DNA of 64,000 nt from Monomorium pharaonis (Eukaryota > Arthropoda > Insecta > Hymenoptera > Formicidae), in the NCBI RefSeq assembly GCF_013373865.1, contig NC_050474.1:5803561-5867560 (forward strand), written 5' to 3'. Shown piece after piece: positions 43,690 through 53,732 of the stretch. A program made the translations under genes and the position numbers. The notes beneath the pieces were generated by a model that was not told the DNA's origin, ran no database searches, and worked only from the letters and a program-made list of their open reading frames with translations. How positions within the stretch are numbered: position 1 is the stretch's first letter; each line of letters starts with the position of its first letter.

Positions 43690-43953
43690 TCGAGACAGGC
43701 CTATTGCCGGCCCTGGAACACATCTACATACAAACCGTGACGTAGCGGCGAAGCATAGCGAAAAAAAAACTGGTTAACAGGCGGAGGGATACAGTGTGAG
43801 ATCCACGCGCGTCAGGCGGAGTCGCTATCTTGCCGACGAGCTGCTTCTACTATCACTGTCTTTTGAAATCTCGGGTTGATAAATATTTCCGACCGGAAGT
43901 ACTCGCGTATCCGCGTCAAATCGCGCCGATCGAACGATTCTTGCGACACAGTG
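43690..43953 (+). promoter_or_regulatory. Promoter/5' UTR exon of the START-like gene
   Basis: A GC-richer segment ends in a strong donor (GTG|GTAAGT at 43954). The next acceptor (GATATATAG, 44095) leads four bases before the ATG at 44099, so this is a non-coding first exon. Its 5' end is not defined; 43690 is a guess based on the change in composition. Confidence 0.55.
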
Positions 43954-44098
43954 GTAAGTGTAGAATCTTGAATTTATTTAAAATGAGCTTGAGATCAAAT
44001 GTTTCGATATAATGCAAATGGGTTTTATAATTCAGAAAGAGAATTGATTTACGCATATCTTTAATGATCAATTTTTTGTTTTCATTGATATATAGAAA

Positions 44099-45390
44099 AT
44101 GGGTCTCAATCCCATGAAATGGAAAACGAGAACTATTTTGCATGGCGTTCTAGGCGCTTTGGTTCTTTACACGCTATTTGTTTATAAGAAGAAGCATCAA
44201 GTGATGTTCGAGGGCATCATAAATAAGTCGGATCCTAAACTGGTGTGGGAATTTGTAGCCGATTTTAGCAACATGAAAAAATTGAACCCAACAATGTAAG
44301 TAGAAATTAGACAATTGCTGATGAAAAGTTTTATCTATTTTTTCATATAATTTTTCAGAATTTCTATATAAATTTCGGAATAATTTTATAATTAAAAAAA
44401 TTTTTTTTTAATTTTTAAATATGATTTGGAATATTTTAGAGATATTGAGAAAGTTTATTTTAGACTATTTTACACATGAAAAAAAATTCTGAAATATTCT
44501 AAAATTTCTTACTTTCTAATTTTTTATTATAAGAAGAAAACTTGTAAAGAAGTTTAAGGTACTTTTAAAAATTTTCATAAATTTTAAATATGAATTTATA
44601 TTTAAATATTTATAAGAATATTTAAATATTCTTAAAAATCTAGAATTTTTTATCAGAAATGCCTTGGAATAGAAATAATTAATGTTATTATATTAATGAA
44701 AAGAAGAATAAAAAGAAAAGAATAGAGAGTGCCATTTTGGTCTCTTATGTTGAAACATAGAAGAATAAAAAACAATGCAAAGATTATTTTAATTTAAAAA
44801 GGTAAAATAAAATATTATGTTTCCTTTTGATCATTTCACATTTGATTCTATTTGAATTCAGAGAAGATTTTGATATAATTGATGAAGACGGGAATTATGA
44901 TCACTGGAAATATTCTGTGCGGTACACAGAGCATTTAAGTCACCTGCCAATAATCCGTAATATAGGATATGGACATTATGCTGTGAAACCAGATAACAAT
45001 GGCTACGTCATCAGTTCTAGGCATCGGACTTGCTTCTTCTTCAATTTGTACTGTTGTAAGTAGCTATCGTTATCCTTTTTACTCTGTTTCATATAAATTA
45101 ATAACATGGTCAATTTTCTTTTGAATATAAATTCTGTCAAAATTGCTAATACAGTCACAAAATTGATCAAAAGTTTAAAAAATTCATAAAAATGTTGAAG
45201 ATCTAACAGATAGACAAAAAGTACAAAAGAAAAAGTACAAAAATGTAAGAATTTTTAGCTTATCAAACAAATCTGCGAATAATATATTTAAAAAAAAACT
45301 AAAAGAACTAAAATAAAAATATATAATAACATACTTCTAATAAACTTAATTGTTTTCTTAGATTTTAATTCATATATTTTTTTTTACAAA

Positions 45391-45450
<60 letters not shown>

Positions 45451-46236
45451 ACATTTTATAATTTTTCATGATTTTAATGTAATTTTATAATTTTTTAGTG
45501 AATTTCTTAGATTTTTTATATGAATTAGAATATTTTTCAGAAATGCTGAGTAAGTTTATATCTTTTCTAAAATTCTTTATCAAGCGTTCTGAATTATTTT
45601 AAGATTTTTCAGTTTATTATTTTCAAAATGTTTTTTTAATTTCTATAAATTTTAAATATAAAACATTCTTCAAAATATAGTGAGAATTTTTTCAGAGTAC
45701 GTGGAAAGGTTTTACTAAGATATCAAAAAAAATCTAACGTAATATTATTTTTAGATGTGTATTTAAAATATATTTTTTAATAACATCGGAGAAAGCTAGA
45801 TAGATCTTTCCATGTTTAATTGTTTCTCGTCAGATAAGCTATTGTAGAAATAGTATTATCTCGCAATGCATTAAGGATCGTTCCGAAAACTCCACTTCCA
45901 ATACATCTTAAGACTATTTTTGAACGATCAACTTTCGTTCACGTGCGCTTTTAGTTCGGTGCGGTCTAGCTCCTGACTACATAAACTCTACGCATTAGAA
46001 CGAATTGTATATTTTAATGAATTCTAATCCATTTGTTTTGTTTTCCAGTGGAGACTATTTCGCAATTCAGATTCGACGCGGACGGTGCGGGGGACACGAA
46101 ATGCATTGAGACCGTGCAATACGAATGCCCGATCGCATTCTCGCCGTTGTGTCGCAGAGAAGTCATGTATCAGAGAGAGGAAATCCTTAAGAGACTGAAA
46201 TTGAAGTTCGCTCTCAGCAACAAGAGAGAAAATTAG
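44099..46236 (+). CDS. Membrane-anchored START/SRPBCC-like protein, function unknown
   Basis: Exons 44099-44295, 44862-45055 and 46049-46236 join in phase to 192 aa. Residues about 13-30 (TILHGVLGALVLYTLFVY) form one hydrophobic segment followed by a basic KKKH, as in a signal anchor. The rest reads like a helix-grip lipid-binding fold: a strand (HQVMFEGIINKS), a helix (PKLVWEFVADFSNMKKLNP), then alternating strands and a long C-terminal amphipathic helix (REVMYQREEILKRLKLKFAL). That pattern, with PxxVWEFVADFxNMxKxNP, is what I would expect of the SRPBCC/polyketide-cyclase-like superfamily. I do not recognise an experimentally known orthologue. The intron before the last exon holds a long CT run. 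The gene follows the GTF3C2-like gene on the same strand. Confidence 0.75.
45394..45448. repeat. (TC)n microsatellite
   Basis: A pure CT run of about 27 units in the second intron of the START-like gene. Confidence 0.95.
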
Positions 46237-46556
46237 GAATATCATTGTGCATGTACTTAGCTTACGAAATCTATTTTTTAATTAAGCGACGCCATATTTT
46301 TAATATGAATAGATAATAACATTTTTATATTTTAATTAAGTTAAGCGCGTACATTTCTTAAAAATAATTTGGCATTATTTTAATAATTAGTCATTAATTA
46401 ATTCTGATCAAGAATTGAATGATTGATAATTGTAAAGTGTGCGCATTTTATGCTTTATAATTCACGTTAGTTTTCAAGGGAAATTTTTTTAATTCTTATA
46501 TGTCGCGTATACCGAAATATTTTTAATATATTTTGTATAATGTGTTATAACAAATG

Positions 46557-46562
46557 AATAAA
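46557..46562 (+). terminator. Poly(A) signal of the START-like gene
   Basis: AATAAA followed by TA-rich sequence, about 320 nt after the stop codon at 46236. Confidence 0.55.
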
Positions 46563-47481
46563 TATATATATATGTATACATTCTTTAAACGTTAAATTTA
46601 AGTATATAAAATTCTACATGGTATTATTTTATGGCACGTAGAATGACTTCGATTGAAATTGAGATAACTTTATCTTTGATAAATTTAATAAATAACACTT
46701 GCATTAAATTATTTTGTTAGAATTATTTTTTTGTTATTCATTATATGAAAAAATTGGATTTTACTATATAATTTTATATAAATAGAATTATTAATAGTTT
46801 ATTATTTAAAACGATATATATAAATAAAAATTTTATTCTATTTTTATTAACAAAACAGTATAAGCACTATTAAGAACATTAGTCGCTATTTATTCATTTA
46901 ATGAGCAGAATAATTTGACAAAATTTTTAATTATATAATTCATTCGTCTAATATGTGTATTAGAAACAGTGAATAATTATATATTTAGGAATTTCAGTTT
47001 AAAAATGCAGTTCTGCAAGTTGAATTATTGGATTAATAAACCGAACTAACAATAGGTATGTTCTTTTGAACTTCTCTCATTGTTTATTTTTCTAAACGGT
47101 ACGAGAAAAAAAGAGCAAACTTTAATTCATTCGAAATCTATACACGTGTAGTATAGCCAACGTACGAGAGCAAAATTTCTGATGACAAACTAAAGCGAGA
47201 CGGAAAGAAAAACGCAAGAGAAGAGAAAGAGTGAGGATGAGAGAGTGAGTGGACTAGTGGAGTGAGAGAGGAGGATGATGATGCGCGGTTATGCGCTGGT
47301 GCCTGGTGGAAGTGGAAGATCAACAGTTTATCGAAAACAGACGTGAGCTTGACGTGCAAGCAAGAGAGAGACAAACGTTTTAAAGCGTTTTGCAAAGCTT
47401 TTTGTATCCCTGTTGCGTCTATAAGCACGTGATAATTTTTATTTTATCGTACGACGTACTCTTGTCACAGCAGTCGTAATC
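46563..47481 (+). other. Spacer and eIF4E2 upstream region
   Basis: AT-rich DNA runs to about 47090. From there to the start codon the sequence is GA-rich and GC-richer, probably promoter and 5' UTR of the next gene. No separate gene is seen. Confidence 0.5.
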
Positions 47482-49187
47482 ATGTCCAATAAATTCGAGA
47501 CGTAAGTGAAAAAGTGCTTCCATCCGTCGCTCCGTGCGTTTTCGCCGCGGGTATTTTTCCTTCGAGGTTAGAATGCACCGCGCAGCGGATTTCTCCCTAC
47601 GATCGAGGCGAATGTCTCCCATCTGTCACGTTTATCGCTTGAGCATTCCCATCCGGGCAAAAGTTTGAGCCTCGACGATGAGCAGCATGATGTATTCGTA
47701 ATCAATGCCAGTTATGATTCACGCGTGATTGATCTAATTTTTCTTGTAATTCCACAGTACCCTCCCGCTTTCACTTGATTAACTTGTCGAGTGACATCCT
47801 TAACGTTTTGTTAATGTTGATAGAATTAGTGATTTGTTGTTGTTTGATAATAAAAGATTAGAAACGATGATTTATACAGAAATTTTGTTACGAGCAATTC
47901 TGATTGAGTTAATCATCCATTAATTGTAAAGTCGCCCCCTCAATGTATAACAAATGTTTAAACTATATTGTAAAACATTATTTGTTATGTTTACCTACGA
48001 ATTATTACAGCACTTACAGATTGAAAGCCACAGAAGACAGCGGAGATGAGGAGTCTCAAGCAAAGGATAATCAAAAGGTGGAAAAAGATTCATTAGTAAG
48101 TATCGGAAAATATTTCACTAATAAGAAATGTTAATATAAATACTTGACAATCAAATATCTCTTTTGCAGCCTCCAATAGAGATAAGTCCAAATGAGCATA
48201 AGTTACAGTATGCTTATGCACTGTGGTACAGTCGGCGTAGCCCTGGTAAACAGACCAGCATACAGAGTTATGATCAGAATTTAAAGCTTATTGGCAGGTT
48301 TGCTAGTGTAGAGCAATTTTGGGGTCTTTACAGTCACTTAGTACGACCGTCAGATTTGACAACACATACAGACTTCCATCTTTTCAAAGTAGGCATAAAG
48401 CCCATGTGGGAGGTAAGCGTCGCTTTATTTATTTAGACCCAATGATTGTAGTAAGCCTTTAAACTTTTGCTCTAACAAGCTCTTAGGTGTGACCTTTGCT
48501 CTAAACTTTACAGTTGTGATCTAGCTAACTGGCTTAAAGTTTAGGAATTGTCATAAGTTAACATAAAAAATGCTTCTTGCTGGAAAAGTGTTATAGTTCG
48601 AATCTTATAATAAAAAAGAATTGCTAACTTGATTTATTCAGTTCAAATATTTATATATTTAACTTTTAGACTTATAAGAATTTAATTAACATTTTTCTGA
48701 GCATACAGAGCAAAAGGATATAAGCTTATTCTATTATAAAAGGGTCTTATATTTGCTGCATACATATCTGTGTCCATATCTTTTTTTCTAGGATGAGGCA
48801 AATCAAAAAGGTGGCAAATGGATAGTAAGATTACGAAAGGGTTTAGTTTCTAGATGTTGGGAAAATCTTATATTGGCAATATTAGGCGAACAATTTATGG
48901 TAGGGGAAGAGATATGCGGGGCCGTTGTATCTATACGATTTCAGGTGGGCGCGAGAGATCACGCGCTTATTTTCAAATTCAAGTTTACATCAAATGTAAG
49001 AATTCCTTTTATCAGATTGGTAATTTGATAGGAGGACATAATATGTGTATGGAATAAGACAGCATCGGATGTAACGATAACAGCGCGGATCAGGGATACT
49101 TTAAGGAGAGTATTACATCTTCCACCTACTGCCTCTATGGAATATAAAACTCATAATGAGAGCTTGAAGAATGTTCATCGACTTTAA
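47482..49187 (+). CDS. eIF4EHP: eIF4E2 / 4EHP, cap-binding translational repressor
   Basis: 4EHP binds the mRNA cap without recruiting eIF4G and represses translation with partners such as GIGYF. Exons 47482-47501, 48011-48095, 48170-48412, 48792-48944 and 49032-49187 join in phase to 218 aa. The first coding exon holds only MSNKFE plus two bases. The core matches human 4EHP closely: YALWYSRRSPGKQTS, FASVEQFWGLYSHLVRPSDL, KVGIKPMWED, KGLVSRCWENLILAILGEQF and EEICGAVVSIRFQEDII. The aromatic Tyr (in place of the first eIF4E Trp) and the MWE Trp that sandwich the cap are present. The protein stops soon after MEYKTHNESLKNVHRL and lacks the C-terminal extension of human 4EHP. Identity is very secure. 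Confidence 0.96.
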
Positions 49188-49478
49188 GAGTGTCCAATTT
49201 CGAGAATAAAACATAATGTAGTTTTCCTAACAGACTCACTCAGGTAATTTGAACAGATTGGTGTCGAATATCATTTCGCGTCGTGTTAAATTGAGAATTT
49301 AATTCCAATTTTTACTCTTTTTAAAATATAGCTGATTTATACTTCCCAGGAGATCACGCATTTGACAAGAAAGTAAATAAGACGTGAAATGTTAAGAAAC
49401 ATCTATTTGACGATACACTTTGTTCATAAGTGTCTGTGTTGTAACTTATGTAAATAATGAGTACATACATTAAACATA

Positions 49479-49484
49479 AATAAA
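49479..49484 (+). terminator. eIF4E2 poly(A) signal
   Basis: AATAAA about 290 nt after the stop codon, immediately followed by the hairpin at 49489-49519. Confidence 0.6.
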
Positions 49485-49488
49485 ATGT

Positions 49489-49519
49489 CCTTATATTGAA
49501 CAAGATATTCAATATAAGG
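49489..49519. repeat. Perfect 12-bp hairpin after the eIF4E2 poly(A) signal
   Basis: CCTTATATTGAA and its exact reverse complement TTCAATATAAGG flank a 7-nt loop (CAAGATA), four bases after AATAAA. It could be a 3'-end structure or the core of a decayed inverted-repeat element. Confidence 0.7.
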
Positions 49520-50374
49520 AAAGAATTTGTGGCTACTTATTCTACAAGTAATTTAATATATCTCCCTATTCAGTCTCACGAAAATACGTTTCTCTAAATG
49601 ATCGTTGCCATTATAAAAACTAATTTTAAAGTGTATAAGATATAAAAAAATAGGTTTGCTCTATCTTTCTAGCTCATATATTGTGGATATTTACAATTAA
49701 TATTTGTTATCGTATTTATTGGTTTAATTTCGTGAAAAAGAAAGAGAATTGTTTATTATAGATATTTTTAATATTTAAATTTTAATTCAACTTTATATAC
49801 AACAGGAAGATCATTTCAGCTAGCTGTATATACATGAGATCATGGCAATTAGAATATATAAAGTGATCATTACGAATGGCGAAATATATATTACAATGAT
49901 TATATATACAACATAAAAATCAGATGAACTGGTAATATATGTATTAACGCGTTGTTTCATGTTATGGTTATAAAGGACATATACAATTTATCGTCGGTAT
50001 ATATACATGACCGCATGGTTTAAATAATAAAATTATATTAGTTTCCCAGTAGGCCTGGAATAGTTCACGAGCCAGAATCTTATCATACATATTTTGAGAT
50101 TGCTTCACACTAATATGTACACACATACACACTATTTATCATAAAAAATCTAATTATTATAACATTTATATACTCGTACGAAAAATATATAACATAATTT
50201 ACTATTTATGTCATTCAATTTATATTTAATCATATGATAATTATAAAAAAATCATATGATTATAAAAAACAAATATCAGTTTGTCAATACAATGTTGAAA
50301 TTTACCATGCAATTGAAATTTGTGGACTAGAATCGAGTACATTTCATAAGAAAGGAGGCCTTTGTTTAATTAAT
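49520..50374. other. Convergent intergenic spacer
   Basis: AT-rich sequence with TA runs between the 3' ends of eIF4E2 (+) and the MOSPD-like gene (-). No gene or RNA is seen. Confidence 0.5.
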
Positions 50375-50380
50375 TTTATT
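50375..50380 (-). terminator. MOSPD-like poly(A) signal
   Basis: TTTATT on the plus strand is AATAAA on the coding (minus) strand, 47 nt past the stop codon. Confidence 0.55.
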
Positions 50381-50426
50381 CTATGTTTCTCTATCCTGTG
50401 TAAAAAGTTGTATAAAATACTAAGAA

Positions 50427-51551
50427 TTATAGTCCTAAAACGATATTTGCAACCATACCTGCAACAAAAAAGTTATTGTAATTAATAAAGAAAAAATAAA
50501 ATAAAATTGCATATTCTTACCTAACACAAATGAAAATATTAATTTAAAATTCACAGAAAGATGGAGATATTCGGGCAGTCTATGATTTTGTTCTCCTTCA
50601 GTGGGTAAAAGTAATCCAATTATGCATATCAGTCCTGCGATGAGCGCCACATAATTTGTACCGCCTAAAGCACCATTAACATGCAGTGTTAATTTGAGAA
50701 TAATTCTTTTATTATTGTAACTACGATCAGCAAAAATTTGTTCTGAATTTACATTTCAATCTAGGTTCCATTTATATACCAATTTTAAATCAAACATGCC
50801 GATCATTATTTTGTGATATGCAAATACAAAATTTCTTTTACTTTTTCTCTTTCTTTATGCATCAAATAGATCTCACAATTTACATTAAAAAGGTACAAAC
50901 TTAGTTAAAGCAATCCTTTATATATTTACTTACGGTCTATTGCTTTATTTCGGCTTATAATCGCATAAGGTTCCTGCTGCCTGTTCTCATTTACTGGAAG
51001 TTGTTGAAATATATCTGGATCTGGTGTCGCCCTCCCAGCTGTCTCCATTACTCCAGGAAGAAGTTTAGCTTCTACATCTCTTTTCCCAATTACCTATCAA
51101 AATTGACGTAGTTTAGACCCTAAATGAATCTTTTTGTTTAATTCTTGTGTAACAAATACTACCTGCTTATTAGGATACTCATACATTTGTATCCTAAATT
51201 TGTCAACTATATTGCAATTAGTCACCGAGACTGCTGTATGCCTGATGACAATATCAACACAAGAACTGGCTTTTATTACGCCTTCTGGGTCGACTACTTG
51301 ATATTTGTATGGTGCAGTACATAAAACTAAAAAATAAAGATTTATTAAATGTACATAAGGTACAAGTATAATCAAAGATTTTATTTTTTATTAAAAGAAA
51401 ACAAAGAATTACCTCTGAATTTTACTGCAAATTCATATGGATTATACAAAGTTAACACTTGTTTGTGGGTGGATTGGTCTTCCAAGTGGAACGTAATACT
51501 TTGTGGAAACACAAATATTGGTAATTTCCGAGGCGTAGTTACTAACGACAT
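50427..51551 (-). CDS. Motile sperm domain-containing protein 1/3-like (MSP domain ER protein)
   Basis: MOSPD proteins are ER membrane proteins of the VAP-like MSP family that bind FFAT/FFNT-type motifs at organelle contacts. The minus-strand exons are 51413-51551, 51163-51326, 50934-51093, 50521-50664 and 50427-50458. They join in phase to 212 aa (human MOSPD1 is 213). The MSP domain occupies about residues 10-115, with FVFPQSITFHLEDQSTHKQV, LYNPYEFAVKFRVLCTAPYKY and SCVDIVIRHTAVS. A polar linker follows, then membrane segment YVALIAGLICIIGLLLP, the family-typical RLPEYLHLSVNFKL, and a second segment (FSFVLGMVANIVLGL) at the C-terminus. The short QSTHKQVLTLYNPYEF motif separates it from VAPA/VAPB. 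The acceptor at 51584 shows an upstream 5' UTR exon; a donor near 52067 could belong to it. It is divergent from the cyclophilin gene. Confidence 0.92.
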
Positions 51552-51583
51552 TGTTCCTCCTTAATCTTAAGCTTCCCATATAC

Positions 51584-52630
51584 CTGCAAGATACAATACT
51601 TATGTTACTGCACATAGTTGTTTGTCACTCAATTTCAGTGTATCTCTTCAATATATAAAACGCAATTATAATTATCGAAGTCATTCTTTAAACACACTCG
51701 AGGAAAAAAGGGAGGAGGGGAGAAGAGAGAAAGAAAGAAATATTGATTCTATAAACTCTCAAGTAACTTCTCATGCGAGATTCATACAAAGAAAGGGAAT
51801 AGTATAAAGCAACGTGTTGTATCCATGTCAATTTACAGCTCGTGGAATTAACAAATAATTTACAAGAATTTGCATCAAATTTCTTAATTTTCGCGACACA
51901 CTTGAAATTGAATAACGATATCGGCACGTCGAAATTGAAGTAAACTCACGGTCGCGAAAATCAGCGAAATTGTGCGATATCCGTGCGGGAAAATGTCGCG
52001 ACCGACTCGCTGGCTTGGACTTCGCGATTCGAAATGGAGTGTAGAAGAAAAGGTTTTTATACATACCTACAAAATATTTACAAACAATCAAGTATCCCAT
52101 GACACATCGCTGAGGGTCCGGCCACCTTGCGCTTTGCGCTTGCGCATGAAGGCCGTGGACGCAATCTTTTCTCGATGGATTTCGGAACACTGAGAAACTT
52201 TCATGGCTGCGTTCGGAAACGTCACCCGAGTATGCTCTCGGGTATCATTCTATCCTTGTTGTTCGTTCTATATGAAACAAAGATAGAATGATATCCGCGA
52301 GCACTCAGGTGACGTTTCTCAACGCAGTTCATGAGAAGAGACATGCTCCATTTTTTTTAGTCGTTTCTAGGGTGTTTCTAGAGTTCCTAACTTTATATTC
52401 TGATTTCTGTGCGCTCTTTGGTTTTTCGTGGAATGTGTCGTAGCTGTTAATACGTAGCTGTTTTTCCACGTTATTAAATAATACGCGTTTCTTCAAGCCA
52501 GGAGAGTAATTGACGACGTCGTGGGTCGTAACTGACGACGTCAAGTAACGTCGAATACATTCCTCAGGAAATTCGTTTGATTCGCGCGTCGAGGGCGGTT
52601 CAACTGCTGTCCAGAATATTCCAAGAGGAG
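51584..52630. promoter_or_regulatory. Divergent promoter region, MOSPD-like (-) and cyclophilin (+)
   Basis: The two genes point away from each other. A minus-strand donor (GTAG|GTATGT, exon edge 52067) fits a first non-coding exon of the MOSPD-like gene. A plus-strand donor (GAGGAG|GTGAGC at 52631) fits a first non-coding exon of the cyclophilin gene. The sequence between is GC-richer and interrupted by the palindromic element at 52201-52334. The start sites are not defined by sequence. Confidence 0.5.
52201..52334. mobile_element. Palindromic MITE in the divergent promoter
   Basis: The left arm CTGCGTTCGGAAACGTCACC continues CGAGTATGCTCTCGGGTATCATT. The reverse complement of the right arm reads CTGCGTTGAGAAACGTCACC, then TGAGTGCTCGCGGATATCATT. 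The arms are about 50 bp, roughly 85% identical, with a centre of about 20 bp. TCATG occurs just outside both ends in inverted orientation. There is no coding capacity. Confidence 0.8.
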
Positions 52631-53040
52631 GTGAGCAAGTCTGGCAGTACATTAATAACCTCTCCATCTAATTTTTCTTTTTAGGATTTGCATAGACTCG
52701 TGCGTTTAAATTGCTAATTATCACTGTCTTTTCTTTAACTTCCTCTCGTCCTCTTCATTGTTTTTTATACTTGAAGACAAATGCATGTAAAGGCACGCGA
52801 GCAGCCATTCTCGAATTCGGAATCGCACAGTCATACTGGATAAGACAACGTGTGCATTAATATTAATGTATTGTGTATGATAGCTTGTTGACTAGGTTTG
52901 TTGCAATTATCGCTTTGGTGTACTAACGCATGTATCTTCACACCCTTTTGCTCTATTTTCAATCTTATTTTTATTCATTTTATTTTCTTTTTAAATACAG
53001 GTAGGCATTGCAGCAGCATTCAGTTCATATAAAACATTAT

Positions 53041-53493
53041 CTACAATATATGGAGTAAGCTTGGAGTAAGAAGTAAGAATATAGGTTTAAGTAGGTATAA
53101 GAATGTCACTTCTGGCATAAGAGAACTGGGTATTGATCATGTAATTTTTCTCCTAGGGTGGAAACGTGAAAAGTGAAAAATTTCAAGTTACTGTCTCTTT
53201 CTATTCAACACCAATAGAAAGAGATAGTTACATGAAACTTTACATGATTGATATCCTGGCGTAACAGCGTAGGCAAAATTAATTTATTTTATTTCCTACT
53301 TTTATTTTAATTCTTACTTTTACGCTGTTATACTCAGCCAATCAGAGCAGTTTGTTTTCTATCCTTGACATTGCTAATTGACATATTTCTATGCTTACCT
53401 TACCGCCCTAGACAAGGCTGTTGTAAGCATTTTATGGCAAAGTCGTCACTCCTACTCTTACACCTCACTCCTAGCTTGCTCCATGTATTGTAG
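53041..53493. mobile_element. Larger inverted-repeat element with nested hairpins
   Basis: The outer ends match in inverted orientation: CTACAATATATGGAGTAAGC against CTACAATACATGGAGCAAGC. Inside are further inverted pairs. One is TTACTGTCTCTTTCTATT (about 53198-53215), mirrored by AATAGAAAGAGATAGTTA. Another is TAACAGCGTA near 53262, mirrored by TACGCTGTTA near 53331, followed by CAGCCAATCAGAGCAG. The element is 453 bp with no coding frame. It looks like a composite or nested foldback transposon in the 5' UTR intron of the cyclophilin gene. Confidence 0.75.
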
Positions 53494-53732
53494 ACCATGC
53501 TTCAAACTACACATTTGAGTTTGAAGATTGTAACTTGAAAATTGGACTTTAATTAATGAAATAACTTTAATTTTAAGTCTATTTTATTTTGATTGATTGA
53601 ATTCCATACATTCTCAATTCTAATTATTAATTCTCTGAATTCATAGATATTTCCATCTCATCAATATAATTTAAATATTTCACATTAATTGTTTGTCTTG
53701 ACATTTACAGATTATCCAGAGACCCTCTCATC

